Positions 26,987 to 40,300 of a stretch of DNA of 64,000 bases are shown one piece after another (positions within the stretch are counted from its first letter, which is position 1; each line of letters opens with the position of its first letter). Below the pieces are notes generated by a model, which worked only from the letters and a program-made list of their open reading frames with translations, was not told the origin of the DNA and searched no databases. The position numbers were made by a program, and so were the translations under genes. The stretch is taken from positions 35,187,160-35,251,159 of the forward strand of contig NC_134999.1 of assembly GCF_051020985.1 (NCBI RefSeq), given 5' to 3'. The stretch comes from Nomia melanderi. Lineage: Eukaryota; Arthropoda; Insecta; Hymenoptera; Halictidae.

Positions 26987-27499
26987 TAGACCGAGGCGAA
27001 TCATCGACCGGATCGGATGAAAATAAATATACCGGCTATATTTGTTGCGTCTTTTGAGTTACGGTATACGGGGTGGATCGAATTTTTTCAGTCTTTTGCT
27101 TATAAAACGATGCTTAAGTTTTAAGAAATCGTTTACCGATATTGAAGCTGAATACGTGTTAACTCCTTGCAGTACAATGACGAGTGAGACCCGTGATGAA
27201 GGTTTCCAAACTAATTCGACAACAATCGATGTTATTCATTACCTACGGATCAAAGCAAACAACTATTTTGATGTTATCATTGTATTATCTTCAAATAAAT
27301 TTCCACTTGAAGTAGAATGGACAATTTTGTTGCATCTCTTCCAAATTGTCGATAGTAAAATGGTACATGAGCTTAGTGGCGAAAGTAAATAATACGGCAA
27401 AGGGTTAATAAGAAATTTATAAAGAAAGATTTTCATTCTCAGCTTGAACTATTAGCGTTTCGCTGTTGAATATGAACTGATCCGATTCGTCTCGGTCTA
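26987..27499. mobile_element. TA-flanked MITE (Tc1/mariner-like by target site), 513 bp including TAs
   Basis: The left end reads TAGACCGAGGCGAATC and the right end is its reverse complement with one mismatch. A further GGATC match follows after a 7-base insertion on the left. Both ends abut TA, the target of Tc1/mariner-type elements. The interior is strongly AT-rich against GC-rich flanks. It holds a 116-codon open frame (27042-27392) that resembles no transposase I know. A second element is nested inside (27159-27408). Confidence 0.6.
27159..27408. mobile_element. Nested piggyBac-like MITE flanked by TTAA, 242 bp plus TTAAs
   Basis: TTAA occurs at 27159-27162 and 27405-27408. The left end continues CTCCTTGCAGTACAATGA. 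The reverse complement of the right end is CCCTTTGCCGTATTATTT, similar over about 20 bases. TTAA target sites and CCCTTTG-type termini are typical of piggyBac elements and their MITEs. It sits inside the TA-flanked element, so it inserted later. No transposase is encoded. Confidence 0.5.
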
Positions 27500-28410
27500 C
27501 CCTATGAATTATCCATGTTTCGATCGCGTTAATCGACTCGGGAGGTTCATTTAAATTCCCCATTTATCGCGGGACCGTTACAAAATCCAAGAATCGGAAT
27601 CTTTTATCCGTATCCCGATAAAAAGTTAACACCTAGTGTCTCGCAGTGCGCAGGTGTGTACGGAGAACCGATCGAGAATAAGTTTCCGCGTGAACCGATT
27701 TCACACATGTCGGTGCACGTGCAACCGCGTACACAGCATGTGCATTTCTCTCCGTCATAACTCATGATCGCGTGGGCAATGCCTTATAGGTATTGTGCTC
27801 GTCGATTGCAAAAGATAGGCGACCTCTTTTCAGATCGACCGCCTCTAGTGTCCCCGGATCTCATTCGATCGCACCGGTTCGCGGGTAACGATAAAAGCAC
27901 CATCGAGAGCGAACGTCGTAATTGTCGTTTTATCAGTCGCGATAAGCGACATTCTTCTGAACCGTAATCGGCGCGCGATCAGTAAATTTCATTCTCGGAT
28001 CCGCTCGTTCGAGACGCGAAATATCTCACCGCATATTTCTCGACTTTTCATAATTGCCGTGGCTCTCGAAGCGCTGCTCGCGCAACGATCCCCGTGCCCG
28101 CGGCGGATGCATACTTTCTCGTGGCAACAGGAAGAAAAGGGTCAATGAAACACTCGAAGGCAGTTCGAAAGGGAGAAAGGAATGGAGAAAGACGGCCGTC
28201 GTGACCCGGTGAAAGAAGAAAGAAGAAAGAAGAAAGGAAAAAGAAAGAAGGAAAGAAGAAGAGCCGAGTTTCAGAGAGGGCCGCATGACGAGGGACGAAC
28301 CAGAGTTAAAAAAGAAACAGGATGAAATGCGCCAGGAGGAGAACGAAGGGAAAGAGAGGAGGGCATTAGAGTCGACCTTGAAAAGAACCTTGCAAGGCCG
28401 TCACGCTTAC

Positions 28411-28459
28411 CTCCGGATCGTCTCGAGCCGCCGCTGATGTTGACGTTGCTTCAACGCCG
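28411..28459 (-). other. Candidate short minus-strand exon
   Basis: On the minus strand a segment reads ALKQRQHQRRLETIR and ends at a good donor (GGAG|GTAAGC, GT at 28410-28409). A CAG that could serve as acceptor precedes it, but the upstream pyrimidine tract is poor. The composition looks coding. Its phase does not join directly to the exon at 3639-3772, so it would belong to another exon set or gene. Confidence 0.18.
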
Positions 28460-31400
28460 CTGGATCTTATTCGAGATACGATACGGTGAAAGCCTAACGC
28501 TCGTCTCTTCCGCGCGTCTAATATTACCGTCTCGAAATCGATCGGATTTCGATGGACATTCGGATCTCGAAAAGAATCGCATTCCAGAGGCAGTCGCGTT
28601 CGATCGGCGCCGAGTTCCCCGCTCGGCGATATCTCTTACTTTTTGAAAGGCGTGCTCGCGGTATCCGAAGGTCGCTATTCTAAGATTATTTTTTCAAAGA
28701 TACCCACGATCCAGTCACGCGCCGTCTTTTATCGGCTGCTTGAGGAAACGCTGGCTGCCGGTGAAACAGCGACGCGTTTAGAATCGTATTCATAGCAGGT
28801 GTGTTTTTGTCTCCGTGGAAAGTCAGTCGTATATTCGGGGAATACGTAAATGAACCGGTAGATAAAGCCTAGCAACGCGAGCCGCGTTAATCATCCGGTG
28901 AACGTTGCGCCACGATCAAACAACTTATCGGGTTTCCTTATCGAGCGATGACGTCCGCAAGGCCGACCAACGTCCTCAAGCAACAGTTTGTGGAACGGTC
29001 TGCGCGAAAAGTCTGTTTCCACTGTCGCGCATGCCAGCGGTGCGTGTAATCGACGCGGAATAAATATGATCGTGCTTTTTCCGAGGCCCGAGTGTCAACA
29101 GCCTCTCGATTTGGCGTCGATGAAACACCGCGCGAACTCGGCTCCAATTAACTCGGATATTGTACGTGCCCTGCCGCTTCGATGAATCGCCGGTCTATAT
29201 TCGACCGTACCCAAAAGAGGAGGTCGGGCGGGCTATCCTCCTCGCTGCTTGATCCCACGAAGCCGTAGCGTTCCATAAACATTCGTCAGTTTCTAAAAAG
29301 CGCTGCTTTTCAATTCGACGCGTCGACCGCGAGAGGTACAGGCTAGAAGGTAAGGGCTAGATGATGGCTCATGCCTGCAATTACGCCGCGGACGAGCTTA
29401 GTCGAGAACGTTCCCGGGGTTAACGATGAAAGTAACCCCGGAATACCGCGAATGCCGCGATAAAGCGACTTTGAGTTTCGCCCAGTTGAATGGGCTCTTT
29501 CCTTCCGTAACGTCTCGACGAGGGAACCGTACACGCGAAATTCGCGAAAACGAGCGGCCGCGCCGGATACGTTGGCGCGAAAGACAACGACAGATAGACG
29601 ACCAAGATGCGGGTTACATCGCGTTACTCGTTGCCGTATTACACAATGCGTTACTCAATTGCTCGTGTAATACAAGGTCAACGGGGGTACAGCGATGTAT
29701 AGCCGCGACCGCTTTTTGCGCAAGCCCTCGGGCCGGTGAGTTGAATTCGCACGATGGCCGATCGTTGCAAAAACCGACGATCGCCGGGCTGCCTCGGTCG
29801 CGGACCGTCTAGCCGAAATACCTAATGCCCCCGCCGTCAACGGTTCAACCGTGGTCCCGGATCGACGAGGAATTCGCCGAACAAAAGACTACCGAAGCGG
29901 GTCGCGCGACGGAGAGCGAAGCAGTCGCGGTGATCAGAAGTTACGCAAGAATCGGCTGGCCGAGCTTGCCTGTCGAGTTATTCGTCGTTTGGCAGTTGGT
30001 TTATTTGCCGGGCTGGTCGGGTGGGTTAGTTGCCGGCTCGGCAACACGGCAATACAGCAATACGGCGACTGCGAAGACGGTCGCCCAGGCACGAGCAAGA
30101 AGTAAAGGAGAACGTCCTTGCAAGGCCGGCCGCCGACGCCCGAGAGTCAAGCCTCTCTCTTTCGCTTTGCTTCGCGTTCCCTCCGCTTCTGCAGCCTCTC
30201 CGTTCCTCGTTCGCCGGCTCGCCGGTTCGCCGGTTCGCCGCGCCGGTTCGCTCGCTCGCTCGCTCGCACTCTCGAACCCTCTCCCGATCTCCATCTATAC
30301 GCGTATCCGTCCACCAGCCCCTGCAATCCTTCGACTGCACCTTCGCCGGTTACACGTGGCTGTGTAACATCCATTCTACCATCCTGTTTGCTTATATAGA
30401 AAACTGTCGTCTCACCTATCCGGGTGTAGTTACCAACGTGCATCCTGCATACCGATGCGCCGAGGCCGGGATAAGAATCGTAGCGCGATGAGCTCGCGTG
30501 AGAAAACCGGCAGATCGAGTCAATCCGCTCGTGGCTTCCTAGAAATTCCATCGTTTTCCATCGAACGACGCCGCGCTTTCCCGTGGCTCTTTCTCGCTCG
30601 CGGCTCGGAATGCGCGGGCTAAAATTGATCGTCGCTCGATCCGCGAGAAATGCGTCTCGGTTTCCGCCGGACCGGTCCGTCGCGTCGACGCGGCCGACTC
30701 CCTCCTCCGTTCGTGCACCGGACGGAGATAATGCGGCCGAACGGGCAGCCTTCGCGAATAAAGTCCCGATTGTATCTGCGATCCCGACGGAACACCGGTG
30801 AAAAAATTACCCGTGGGCGCCCAACCTCGGTCGACCGAGAGATAACTCGCTCGGCGATGGTGTTCCTATAAATACACGCCGCGCGCGTTCCCGCGGCCAA
30901 GAATAAGTCGCTTCCACCCGTTTTGGAACGACAATCGAATTCGTGAACGCGGCCCCCTCGACGTTTAAACGCGCCGAGTCGACGCCGGAGTCGCAGGGTT
31001 CGCGGTGCAGCTATCGTCCGCGGTTCGAAAGAAGACCGGTCGAAGGAATGCGAGTCGGAGTGCTCGGAATCTAGCGTGGTTTTGACTCTAGCGTGAGACT
31101 GGTCGAAACGGTCGCGCACACTAATTCCGTCGCGACTAATTCAAACAACGGACGGTACTAGGCACCCGTGAGAACCATCCGTCGACGATTACTCGTGTTC
31201 TCGGAACGATGATAGACTTTAATTTACGAGGCACCGGCAACGGAGACTCCAGTTTGCTCTGTTGTTTAGCAGGAATCGTTCGCGGCGAGGTGTTAAACAG
31301 AAGCCGACGTACCTCGACGAGCACGGTCGAACGGTGACCGAAATCACTGTAAAACGACGCGTCGCATGCGTGTCACGTACGGGCACCGTGCTGCCCGGCG

Positions 31401-34400
31401 TCGATCGGTTTTCCGCGTACGCGACAAAAGCAATCGTCGAGGAGATAACTCTTAACCAACGTCGTCGTCGACGACACCTCTCGCTCCGTAAACGGGAGAT
31501 AGCGTTCGTTTTTATCGCGACGCGGATTAGCAAGTCGAGCGAATTCCTCGGCGTCTTATTAGTTTTCGCGAAAAATCCGACGGGTTTCGCTCGGAACGAG
31601 GTCGAGCAGTGATTCAGCCGCCGAGAAATTTTACAGAGATCGCGTCCCGCGCTCGGCTACCGGCGACGACGATATTGGCAGTCGTCAGGATTTTTCGTGG
31701 GTGTGCGAGAGAGACGCGTAATAGGTTTGCACGACCGCGAGTAGGCGCGAATCTATGAATGCATATGCCACGCAATATGCACTCGTTCATGCGTCCCACT
31801 TCGTGCTTCCTCGCCGCGCCGGTAGGAACGCGCATGTGCACTTGCACACCGGTTGCGCAGTGGCTGGCTGCTCGCTACTCTCGAAACTGTGGGCGTCCTG
31901 ATCCTGATCGATCGCCGATCGCTCGTACCCCGTTGCCGTTCGCATGAATCGTGCTTTTATAAATAGGCAAACCGCCGCTTAATACGTGGCGGAATAATAT
32001 TTCACGCGTCGCCGAACAGCGACTGCGGGAAACGTATTTGCTGAATCCCGCGCGGTCCGGTCGCGGCTATTCTGATACCCGTTCGTTGCCGTGTCTCATT
32101 TTTCCCGGTCGACGCGACGCCGTTACGTTCGACGATTTTAATCGTTCCCGTTGGATTATTTATCGCGTTAATTGGCAATGGTCGCGCGGTCACGGCGTCC
32201 CCGCATGCAAATACGATCGATCTACGGTGGCCCGCATCCGCATTCGCGTATCTCAAGCTTCGCTTGTTAAATAGCACCTCGGAGATGGTAACATCGCTAG
32301 ATCGTGCGCCGATAATGACCGTGCGATTTAACTGGTGTCGTTGTTACCTCGCCGAGTATTCGAGCACGGGCAAGGATATAGGAGACAGTTCGTTCCACGG
32401 GCATTACGCATTGCAGTGAGTTTTGTAACCAGCGATGCATAAAATAGGAACGCGAGCGAATGCTCCGCGCCTCGGATACTTTCGAATCTAACTCCGCGCT
32501 CGCTAACTCCGGCAAATTACGGGAATTTTTTTCACGCGGCGCGGCGGCCGCGATGCGTTTCGGAAATGCTCGTCGTTTTTATCCTTTATATCGTTTTCAT
32601 CGTTCCAAGCTCGAGGCCTTTTCCCACGGACACGAGCTTGTCCATTTAGCCGCGTGAAGTGTAATATTTGCGCGATCCTCCCTCTTCCTCCGCCCGTATA
32701 CGCGATCCGGCCTAATTTATTAGCCGGCGCAACGACGCCGAGCGTTTCCGCGCGTTCCACGCGCGTTTCGCGTACGCTCCAACGAAAACCCATCCAGATT
32801 TTTCGCTCTCGTGATAAACGACGCGTGGAACTACACGATGACTAATGGGAAATTACTCGAATCCCGACGAGCATGATCTGTTATTACGTTTATTAATAAT
32901 ATCGTCCGGATACGAAACGTTTCGTTTATCTTTGTATCGGTCGGCGGTGGCTGGCGCGGAATCGTTCCCCGACGAGAGGCGATATTAATGCGCGCTAAAG
33001 TTTTCCGGATAGGCATCTTCGCGGGCTGATAAATCTCCGAGCGGCTCGGGGTTCGATACGCTCTGTAATTACGGCACGTAACGAAAGTGTTACGTGGAGG
33101 AGCTCCGAAAGCCTTGGGGCTGACCGTCGGGTATCTAAGGGCGTGCCCAGACCGAGACAACTTTTATTGTCGGCGATATCGTTCACAGTATCCGCGCGAC
33201 TTCTTTTTACATCGGCAAATGAATAATCGTTATCCCATTCGTTTCGCGTCACCCGCCGAGATACAGTCGCAGCGAGCCGAACGGACGAACGGAGCGGAGG
33301 AATTTTCATTTCCAGCGGCGGGGAATGCGTCGAAGTTCCATCGATCGTCCCTGTCGCGACGGTCGAGCATCGATCGGAGTCGAAACTGACAAAGATGTAG
33401 AAAGCGAAGGCTAATTTAAACGCGTAATAATACGTATCGGTGTTTCTTCGGGGAATCGCTCCCGTTCGAAGATTCCTTTGCGTAATGTCGACTTGTAAAG
33501 CTATCCGCGTCGTCTCCTAACGTTCCATCCGTGTATTCGGCATCGATGCTTCTCCCCCTTCTCGTCGAACGCATCGAATGGAAACATTCGAGACAAATGG
33601 CTCGACGAGCGCGCCGGCACCTATACGCGCGATACGTGTGTGCACAGATTTTTCTCGGCTTCGTTCCTACGACTCCGTTGAACTTTCCTTGGCTGATTGC
33701 TTCATTAAAATTAATACGAATATGCGCTACACCTCGCGTGCCTAACACGAATCGCGCTCGAGGAATCTTGTAACAGCCAGTACGGTCTATCGAGTTGCGT
33801 AAAGGTCGTTCCGATAGCGGGCTGCTCCTCGATAACTAATCATACTGCCAGCGAAAAATTCAAAGCGAGCTTATCCGGTCTATTGGAGTATTCGTAATCT
33901 GTTCGGCTACGTGCGCAAATAATCTCCCCTGAACATCCTCGATGAGCATCCGATAAGATAGCGGATTCGATGAAACCGGCGTTTCCTAGTTGTTGTACTT
34001 AACCTTTTGGTGACTCATCGATAACGATCTTTGAAAATGAAGCGATACAGGCCCGCGTACCTAAGCACGTGATTCGAGCCGAGTCCGCCGGGATATTTTA
34101 GCGAACAGGTCCGATCTTCCGGCATCGGAGCCTTGGGAATTCCAAAGATCGTACACCGCTCGAATCGTTGCTACGTTCTGCTCGGTAGCGCTCGCATAAA
34201 CTCGAATCAATAAAGGCTATCTGTCGGGTCTGGGTTAGATAAATAACGATCGAACCGAAAGCAATTGTGAAATGTTTGCGACGCGATACAACACACCGGG
34301 GCGACGCACACGTCGAGCGGCAATTCCGTCAGCAACGAATTGATTTATACACGCAGATATTAGCGGTTTACCCATCGATTCCCAATTGACCCGCGTTCGA

Positions 34401-34840
34401 TTCTCTGCGTTCAAACTTCGAGCGTAGATTCACGGTCCCATCCCGTTCGATCGGTGCACCTCAGACGTTTCTTCTCGCTCGGGAATATTTCTGAAACAAA
34501 TAAGCGGCGCGTTAGTGGACGAGAATGGGCTAAGATAGCCGCACGATCGGTGGCCGTGGCTCGGATGGAAAGGCAGGTCGAGATCGACAACCACTGGATC
34601 TTGAGACGACACGCGCGTGTGGTCTCTGGAACAGGGGACCCGAGTATCGCGTTTCGCGGCCTTACAACTACGGACCACGGATACGAACGATCGCTCTTCT
34701 CGAATCGAATCCAGTTCGTTTATAATTCAGTCCTGCGCATTCGAAAGACAGAAGAATTCGAGCAGCGACGGCGGAGGTGTCGCCAGTGAAATCGAACGGG
34801 CTACGAACAATCGTGTCGGGTCGAGTCGAATCGTATCACA

Positions 34841-34873
34841 TCGAATCGAATCGAATCGAATCGAATCGAATCG
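34841..34873. repeat. 5-bp tandem repeat, (TCGAA)n
   Basis: Six perfect TCGAA units, preceded by degenerate copies from about 34821. Confidence 0.9.
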
Positions 34874-35994
34874 TTGCACGACTCTCTCGCATATCTGATA
34901 GTCTATTAGGTTTTGCGCAACCCACGTCTCGTGGTATTTATCGAGGCCGAGTCGATCAGCGTTCGGAGCGTGGGTCTTAACCTGTCACAATTCGATCGTA
35001 ATTTCGCGATAAAACGGCACTCTGCTATCCAATGGAACGACAGACAGACGCCGTGAGGACCTGTTTCTTTTTTCAAGTAATTCGGGGAGCAGGTTTATCG
35101 CGCCACGCCGATCTAATCGACTTTCCCGCGGCTTTGTTGGGCAAGGTTTACGGCTGAAAGTAGCCGCGACATCGAATGCATTTCATCGCTGCGTACTTTC
35201 TTTATCACTTTCAGATGCATGTTAATGTCTCGTTATTCTTCGGCGCACGGTCAAAGGCTGCCACCGTGCCGATATTCGCGAACGGCGTTATTTTCGCGCC
35301 TCGTTAGCCGCCTCGCGTTCCCTCGCTTTCCCGCGAGTGTCTCTCGCGCGAGCACGGTATCTGTAATAAATTCCTGTTATCGTCGGTCTCTCTTATATAA
35401 GTCGCGCAACTTGAACTTTGATACTGCTCCGCTTGAGAACGTTTCCACTGGATGGAACGTTCTCGTTCGCCGGGCGCCCAAAAATATCAGAGATATTAAC
35501 GTACGTATCGCTGAGAATCACGAGGGATGCGTCAGGGGAACACCGATGCATCGAACGTAATCGTCTCCCCGTGGATAAAGTACAATGTGCCGATAACTAA
35601 TGGACCATACGATGCGCCCATCAACCGTGCCGCATGAAAAACCAAGCAAAATCGGCATTCGCGTGCACAGGATCGAATGAAATTTATGTTCTCGGCTAAA
35701 ATTGTCGAAGAGTTCCGATTATCCGGTTCTCGGTACTTGCGAAGAACATAATCGATCAATTATCTTGCAGTTTTCTTTCGCAATTATATATCCTCGTCTT
35801 CTTTTTCCCCTTTAATACACCGCACAGTCGTACGCCAATCGTGTTTCAAGCGTTCGCCATAAAAACCATCTAATGAGAGACTTTGAATCGAGCATAAACG
35901 ATTTGTAATGTCCAGTTATTCGTTGAACGCTTCACAATTAATGGTTATCGTGTAAAATTGCCCGGCAATTCTACGTGGGGGAGCATCGTACCGG

Positions 35995-36030
35995 CCGTTT
36001 ACGCCGTTTACACCGTTTACGCCGTTTACC
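35995..36030. repeat. 9-bp tandem repeat, (CCGTTTACG)n
   Basis: Four copies of a 9-base unit, one with A for G. Confidence 0.9.
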
Positions 36031-36707
36031 TTCAAACACGAGAATATTCCATACTTCGCGCGGTAAATTTAGTAGAAGAACCCGCGCTCCGACGCTCGCC
36101 TCGGTCGTTCGCGACGACGGTCCGTCGTTGCAACCCGGCCTTCGTCGTGGTTCGCGAATTAATCGAACGATTCGATTAACGAACCACGCCGAACGAGACC
36201 TCTCCTACGAAGAAGAACACGATACTCGGCGTCGCCCGATATTCCCCTCGGTCCTTCTAATCTCGAATACGGCCCAACGTAAAATGTAACGTGGGTTGAA
36301 CGATGATCGGGAGAGATTCCGGACGATCGCGGTGTGCTAAAAGTACGAAGAAAATGAGCGTGTACGGCGATTCGCCGCAAGAAGAGATTTATTCTCGTAG
36401 CCGGAACAAAATCGTGATTCGTGCTCGGAGGCTCGAGCTCGCTCGTGTTGTAGCGCGGTCAAATTAGTCGTGCGGTCGTAAAGAAAGATTTTTCTCCGGG
36501 ATGATGACTTAAGGGGGTCCAAAGGACGCGGCAGACAAATGATGTATATCGGCCGTGGTGGCTAGCAAAAGACTGCGAGAAGGGAACATGGTGGAACTCG
36601 CGCGCTGTAAGGGCTCTCCGACAAGCCTCCCCTTTCGAGCAAGCGGGGGACGTGGAACGAACGCAGATTGCAAATTACTGCGATAGCTCCAGCTGCCGCG
36701 ACGATTC

Positions 36708-36777
36708 CTGCCTGCCTGCCTACCTACCTACCTACCTACATATCTACCTACCTACCTACCTACCTATCTACCTACCC
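36708..36777. repeat. Tetranucleotide microsatellite, (CCTA)n with (CCTG)n start
   Basis: About 70 bases of CCTG then CCTA units, interrupted by ATATCTA and TATCTA. Confidence 0.92.
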
Positions 36778-37326
36778 CGGCCGACCTACAGCTACGCTAG
36801 ATCTTCGCGTGTGACTGCGTTCCGCCTTGAGCTAGCGCTGCACTTTGATAATACTTTCCATCTTACGCAACCACTTTTCACGAACGGACTAATTATTCGA
36901 CATTTCGTTCGTTGGCTCGTCGCGTTCCATCGACGAAATTCGAGAATCACGGCCGGCGCTGTTCTAGCGGTCGGCCGTGTCTGGGAATCGAGGAAGAGCG
37001 TTTCCACGCGCGTGTGTTCCTGCGAAGTAACTACGAAAAAAGAATAAGAGTAAGAGTAATGTTTATTATAGAGCGGCGGGACGAGAGAAGGGAAGAATGA
37101 GCAGAAGTACTGTTACTCGGACAAAGGCTGCCCACGTTTTACGGTCAGGATGCTATAAAAGCGTTTGCTTCGCGCACACCCAGTTCTTCCTGCAGTTTAT
37201 TGCTATTGGAAACGGTTCAGGAAATCTCGTTCCTACGTAATGCATTTACAGAACGACGCTTCGGTTTTCCTTATCTCCTTTCATTTTACCGAATCGAACC
37301 GGCCCCGACCCAACGCGATGCAACCA

Positions 37327-37365
37327 GACGAGACGAGACGAGACGAGACGCGACGCGACGCGACG
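37327..37365. repeat. 5-bp tandem repeat, (GACGA)n grading into (GACGC)n
   Basis: Eight pentamers. The last three have C for A, suggesting spread of a variant unit. Confidence 0.9.
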
Positions 37366-40300
37366 TTTCACGCGAAACCGTTACCTTACCGTCGATGTGT
37401 GCGCATGTACGTACGCGTAACTATTTTTCGAACTAGGAATTCGAATTGCAAGTTCGTAACCATTAACTCGGTACAAGTCCCACGGGAGACATTTCACTTC
37501 GGTCCCTGGAATCGAATGGCCGCTGCTCGCTTCTCGGATTTGCACGTCGAATTAAACCATCCTACACGATCGTGACACCCGCATATGGGACACGGATCTC
37601 GCGTTACATGTCGGCCACATCGCAAGGTCGCCGATAGATAGGATCTAGCGTAGAAATATGGCCGACGTCTAAGCCGCTCGATCACTTTAAATCTCTGTAA
37701 TCTGCCATTACGGGAAAGGAAAAGCCGATAAATAACGCGCCAATTGCATCTGCCTTTATGATTCCCTCTTAACAGGCACACGTGAGCAGATGTGTTATTA
37801 AATTGAATCGGAATACCATTAAACCAGTTGCGTTGTTGTTTGCGCGGCGCATCGCCGACTCGCGATCGACCGACCGGCTGTTTCGCTTTTCATGTATTCC
37901 AGGTTCAATAACTTTATTTCACTTCAAACTCCGAACCGATCGTGGAACTCGGTTGTGTGCGCGGGTAATCGGATCGGTGAATGGTCGGCCGATATTGGGT
38001 CGCTCTGTAGTCGATGCATTGTTGCACATGTACGCAAGGTCGTGGACATGGAATACGCGATCAGCGTATGAAACGTGATCCGTCGCAACGTTCGGAGCTA
38101 GTTGTTGCGCATATGTCTTATTTTTTTCTCTTTCGGAAATTTTCATCGAAACACGGCAAACGCATGAGCGATACGTATGTAGGTGTAAATAGGAGATAAT
38201 CATCCCGGCATTACTTCCGAACCATTAGGCACCGCACGATAGATGCTACCGCACAATGAATCGCGCGATTTGCGTTCCGCCGACGGATTAATTTCTCATT
38301 AAAGAAACGTTTCTTAAAAACTGCGAATTCCTCGGATGAAATATTAGCGGCGGTTGGCGTGCGATTAGTGGAAATCGTTGCTCATCGAATACCAATTGCT
38401 AATTATATCGTTATAACAAGGTAGCGTATTTCATTCGGAGGCCTCCCGCTCGAAATTCCTATGCGCACTGACGCATAACGCGCGCGGTGATTTGCATATT
38501 TGAAAGTGAGCGAATGACTTTGCCCGAAGGGAACGAGTAAACAAAGGTACGATCGTGTCTGCTGGCTACCTTCGAAGTTTCGTTACGTCGGTTTGCACGC
38601 ACGATTTTTCGAGAAGTATTCGCGCACGGCGTGTCGCTGCTTTGGAATGGGAATACTCGTAAACATTCCGAGAGAAAAAAAAACGACGAATAACTAGTAG
38701 CTGAACGACAGGAGAAAAAAAAGGGAACCGATCGTTGACCGGATTCACAAGGCAATACGATCCACGAGAAGGCGTGGAGAGGCGAGGCGAGGCGTGACCG
38801 AGGCGTACGCGAGGGTATCCTCGATTTTCAATTTCGCCAGAAGGCTCGGACTAAAGATACCACCAAATAAACCAGTCAACGTCCTGACAGCAACGTAACA
38901 GTGCATACCACCGCCTGGCGAGGACCTAACAAGCACAAGTCTTCGAGCCAAGGTAACACGAGAGGGCCACCAGCGTAGCGAGTCTCCGGTTTCGAATTTG
39001 TCTAAAGTAATTAAAACCCTGAGCGAGGCTTTGCCGCACGTTATACCTGCGAATCGACGTATACTTCACGGGGTTCGCTTTACCATGCAAAAAAACCTTT
39101 TCATCGAAAATTATTACACCGATTTTGCGCGACGGATGACTTCGGTCGGAACCGTTGCAACGCATCTCGTTCACTCGCCGATCCTCTGAGACGAGTGAAA
39201 CGCATCTTTCCGTATCTCGAACTACAATTTCGAGAAGATAAACATGTCATTCTCGCGAACTGCCGAATGTAAACGCGAGAGGAAACGGTCGCCCGTTTAG
39301 ACCAACCTGTCTCGACCGACCTCACCCTCCTGGGGAATACGTGATGTCACGCGTTGTATCCCACCGTTACGTCGAGGATTGTATGCAGAGGAGGAATCCG
39401 ATTGTCTCCAAATTGAGGAGCACATACTATGTACCCCGGCACGTGACTCTGCACGCTCGAAAGACAAGGGGCTTGTTTTTCGGGTATTGCCGCTTCTTCG
39501 AATAAACGTGAGCATTGTAAGGCGCTCTCGCGGCTGTCGACAGCATCGGGAATAAAGACGTCCGAAGCGGAGGCGAAGAGCTCGCGTTCGGTGGTACCGA
39601 ATTCGTGAGAACCGGCCGCGTCCGCTTCAGGCGTGGTTTGATCCCGACGGATTCTAAAACTGGATTTCACGAGTCGGGAGTCTCGAGAACCGGCGAATCG
39701 GATATCCTTCGGCCGAGGAGGGGATCGAGCGCGACACGTCCAGCCAGAAAAGGCGTTTAAGATATCCTCCTCGTGACCGTCACGCCCTGAACCATGTCCG
39801 GCATAACGCGAACCGGCGCGGTGCGGCACGGCACGACGTTCCGAGAACGAGAGGCGAGGGACAAAAGCGAGCCGCAATAAGCGACGCTAGCGATACCGTA
39901 CTGCGCGAGCCAGTGGTTCATCGGTTTGCTCGGGCACGTACGCGTTTAATTGAATTTAGAAACCGTGAGGAACGCGCGTCGGGAGATTTAACGGTTATCG
40001 CGGCGCGAATGGTAGCGTTGACGAAACTGGAAAAACCGCGGCGCTACGCGCACACGGAATTCGCGAGCGTTTCGGCGGTTTGCGTGTGGGCCGTTGGAAA
40101 TTCTGAGGAACAGCGACCGCGGTCTCCGGCCAGTGTGTACGGAACGGTCCGCACGTAATGATGACAAATGGCTGCGTGGCGTAAATCATCCGGCTGACCG
40201 GGACGGCTTGAATCATCATACGTAACCTCTAGAAAGGCCACTGTGCGGGGGAGATTCCACGGGGACCCAGAGATCGGTCGACTGCGGGGATCGTTTTCAG

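Noticed and set aside
39347..39877. 176-codon open frame on the minus strand
   Set aside because: No family resemblance or splice context; typical of GC-rich noncoding DNA.
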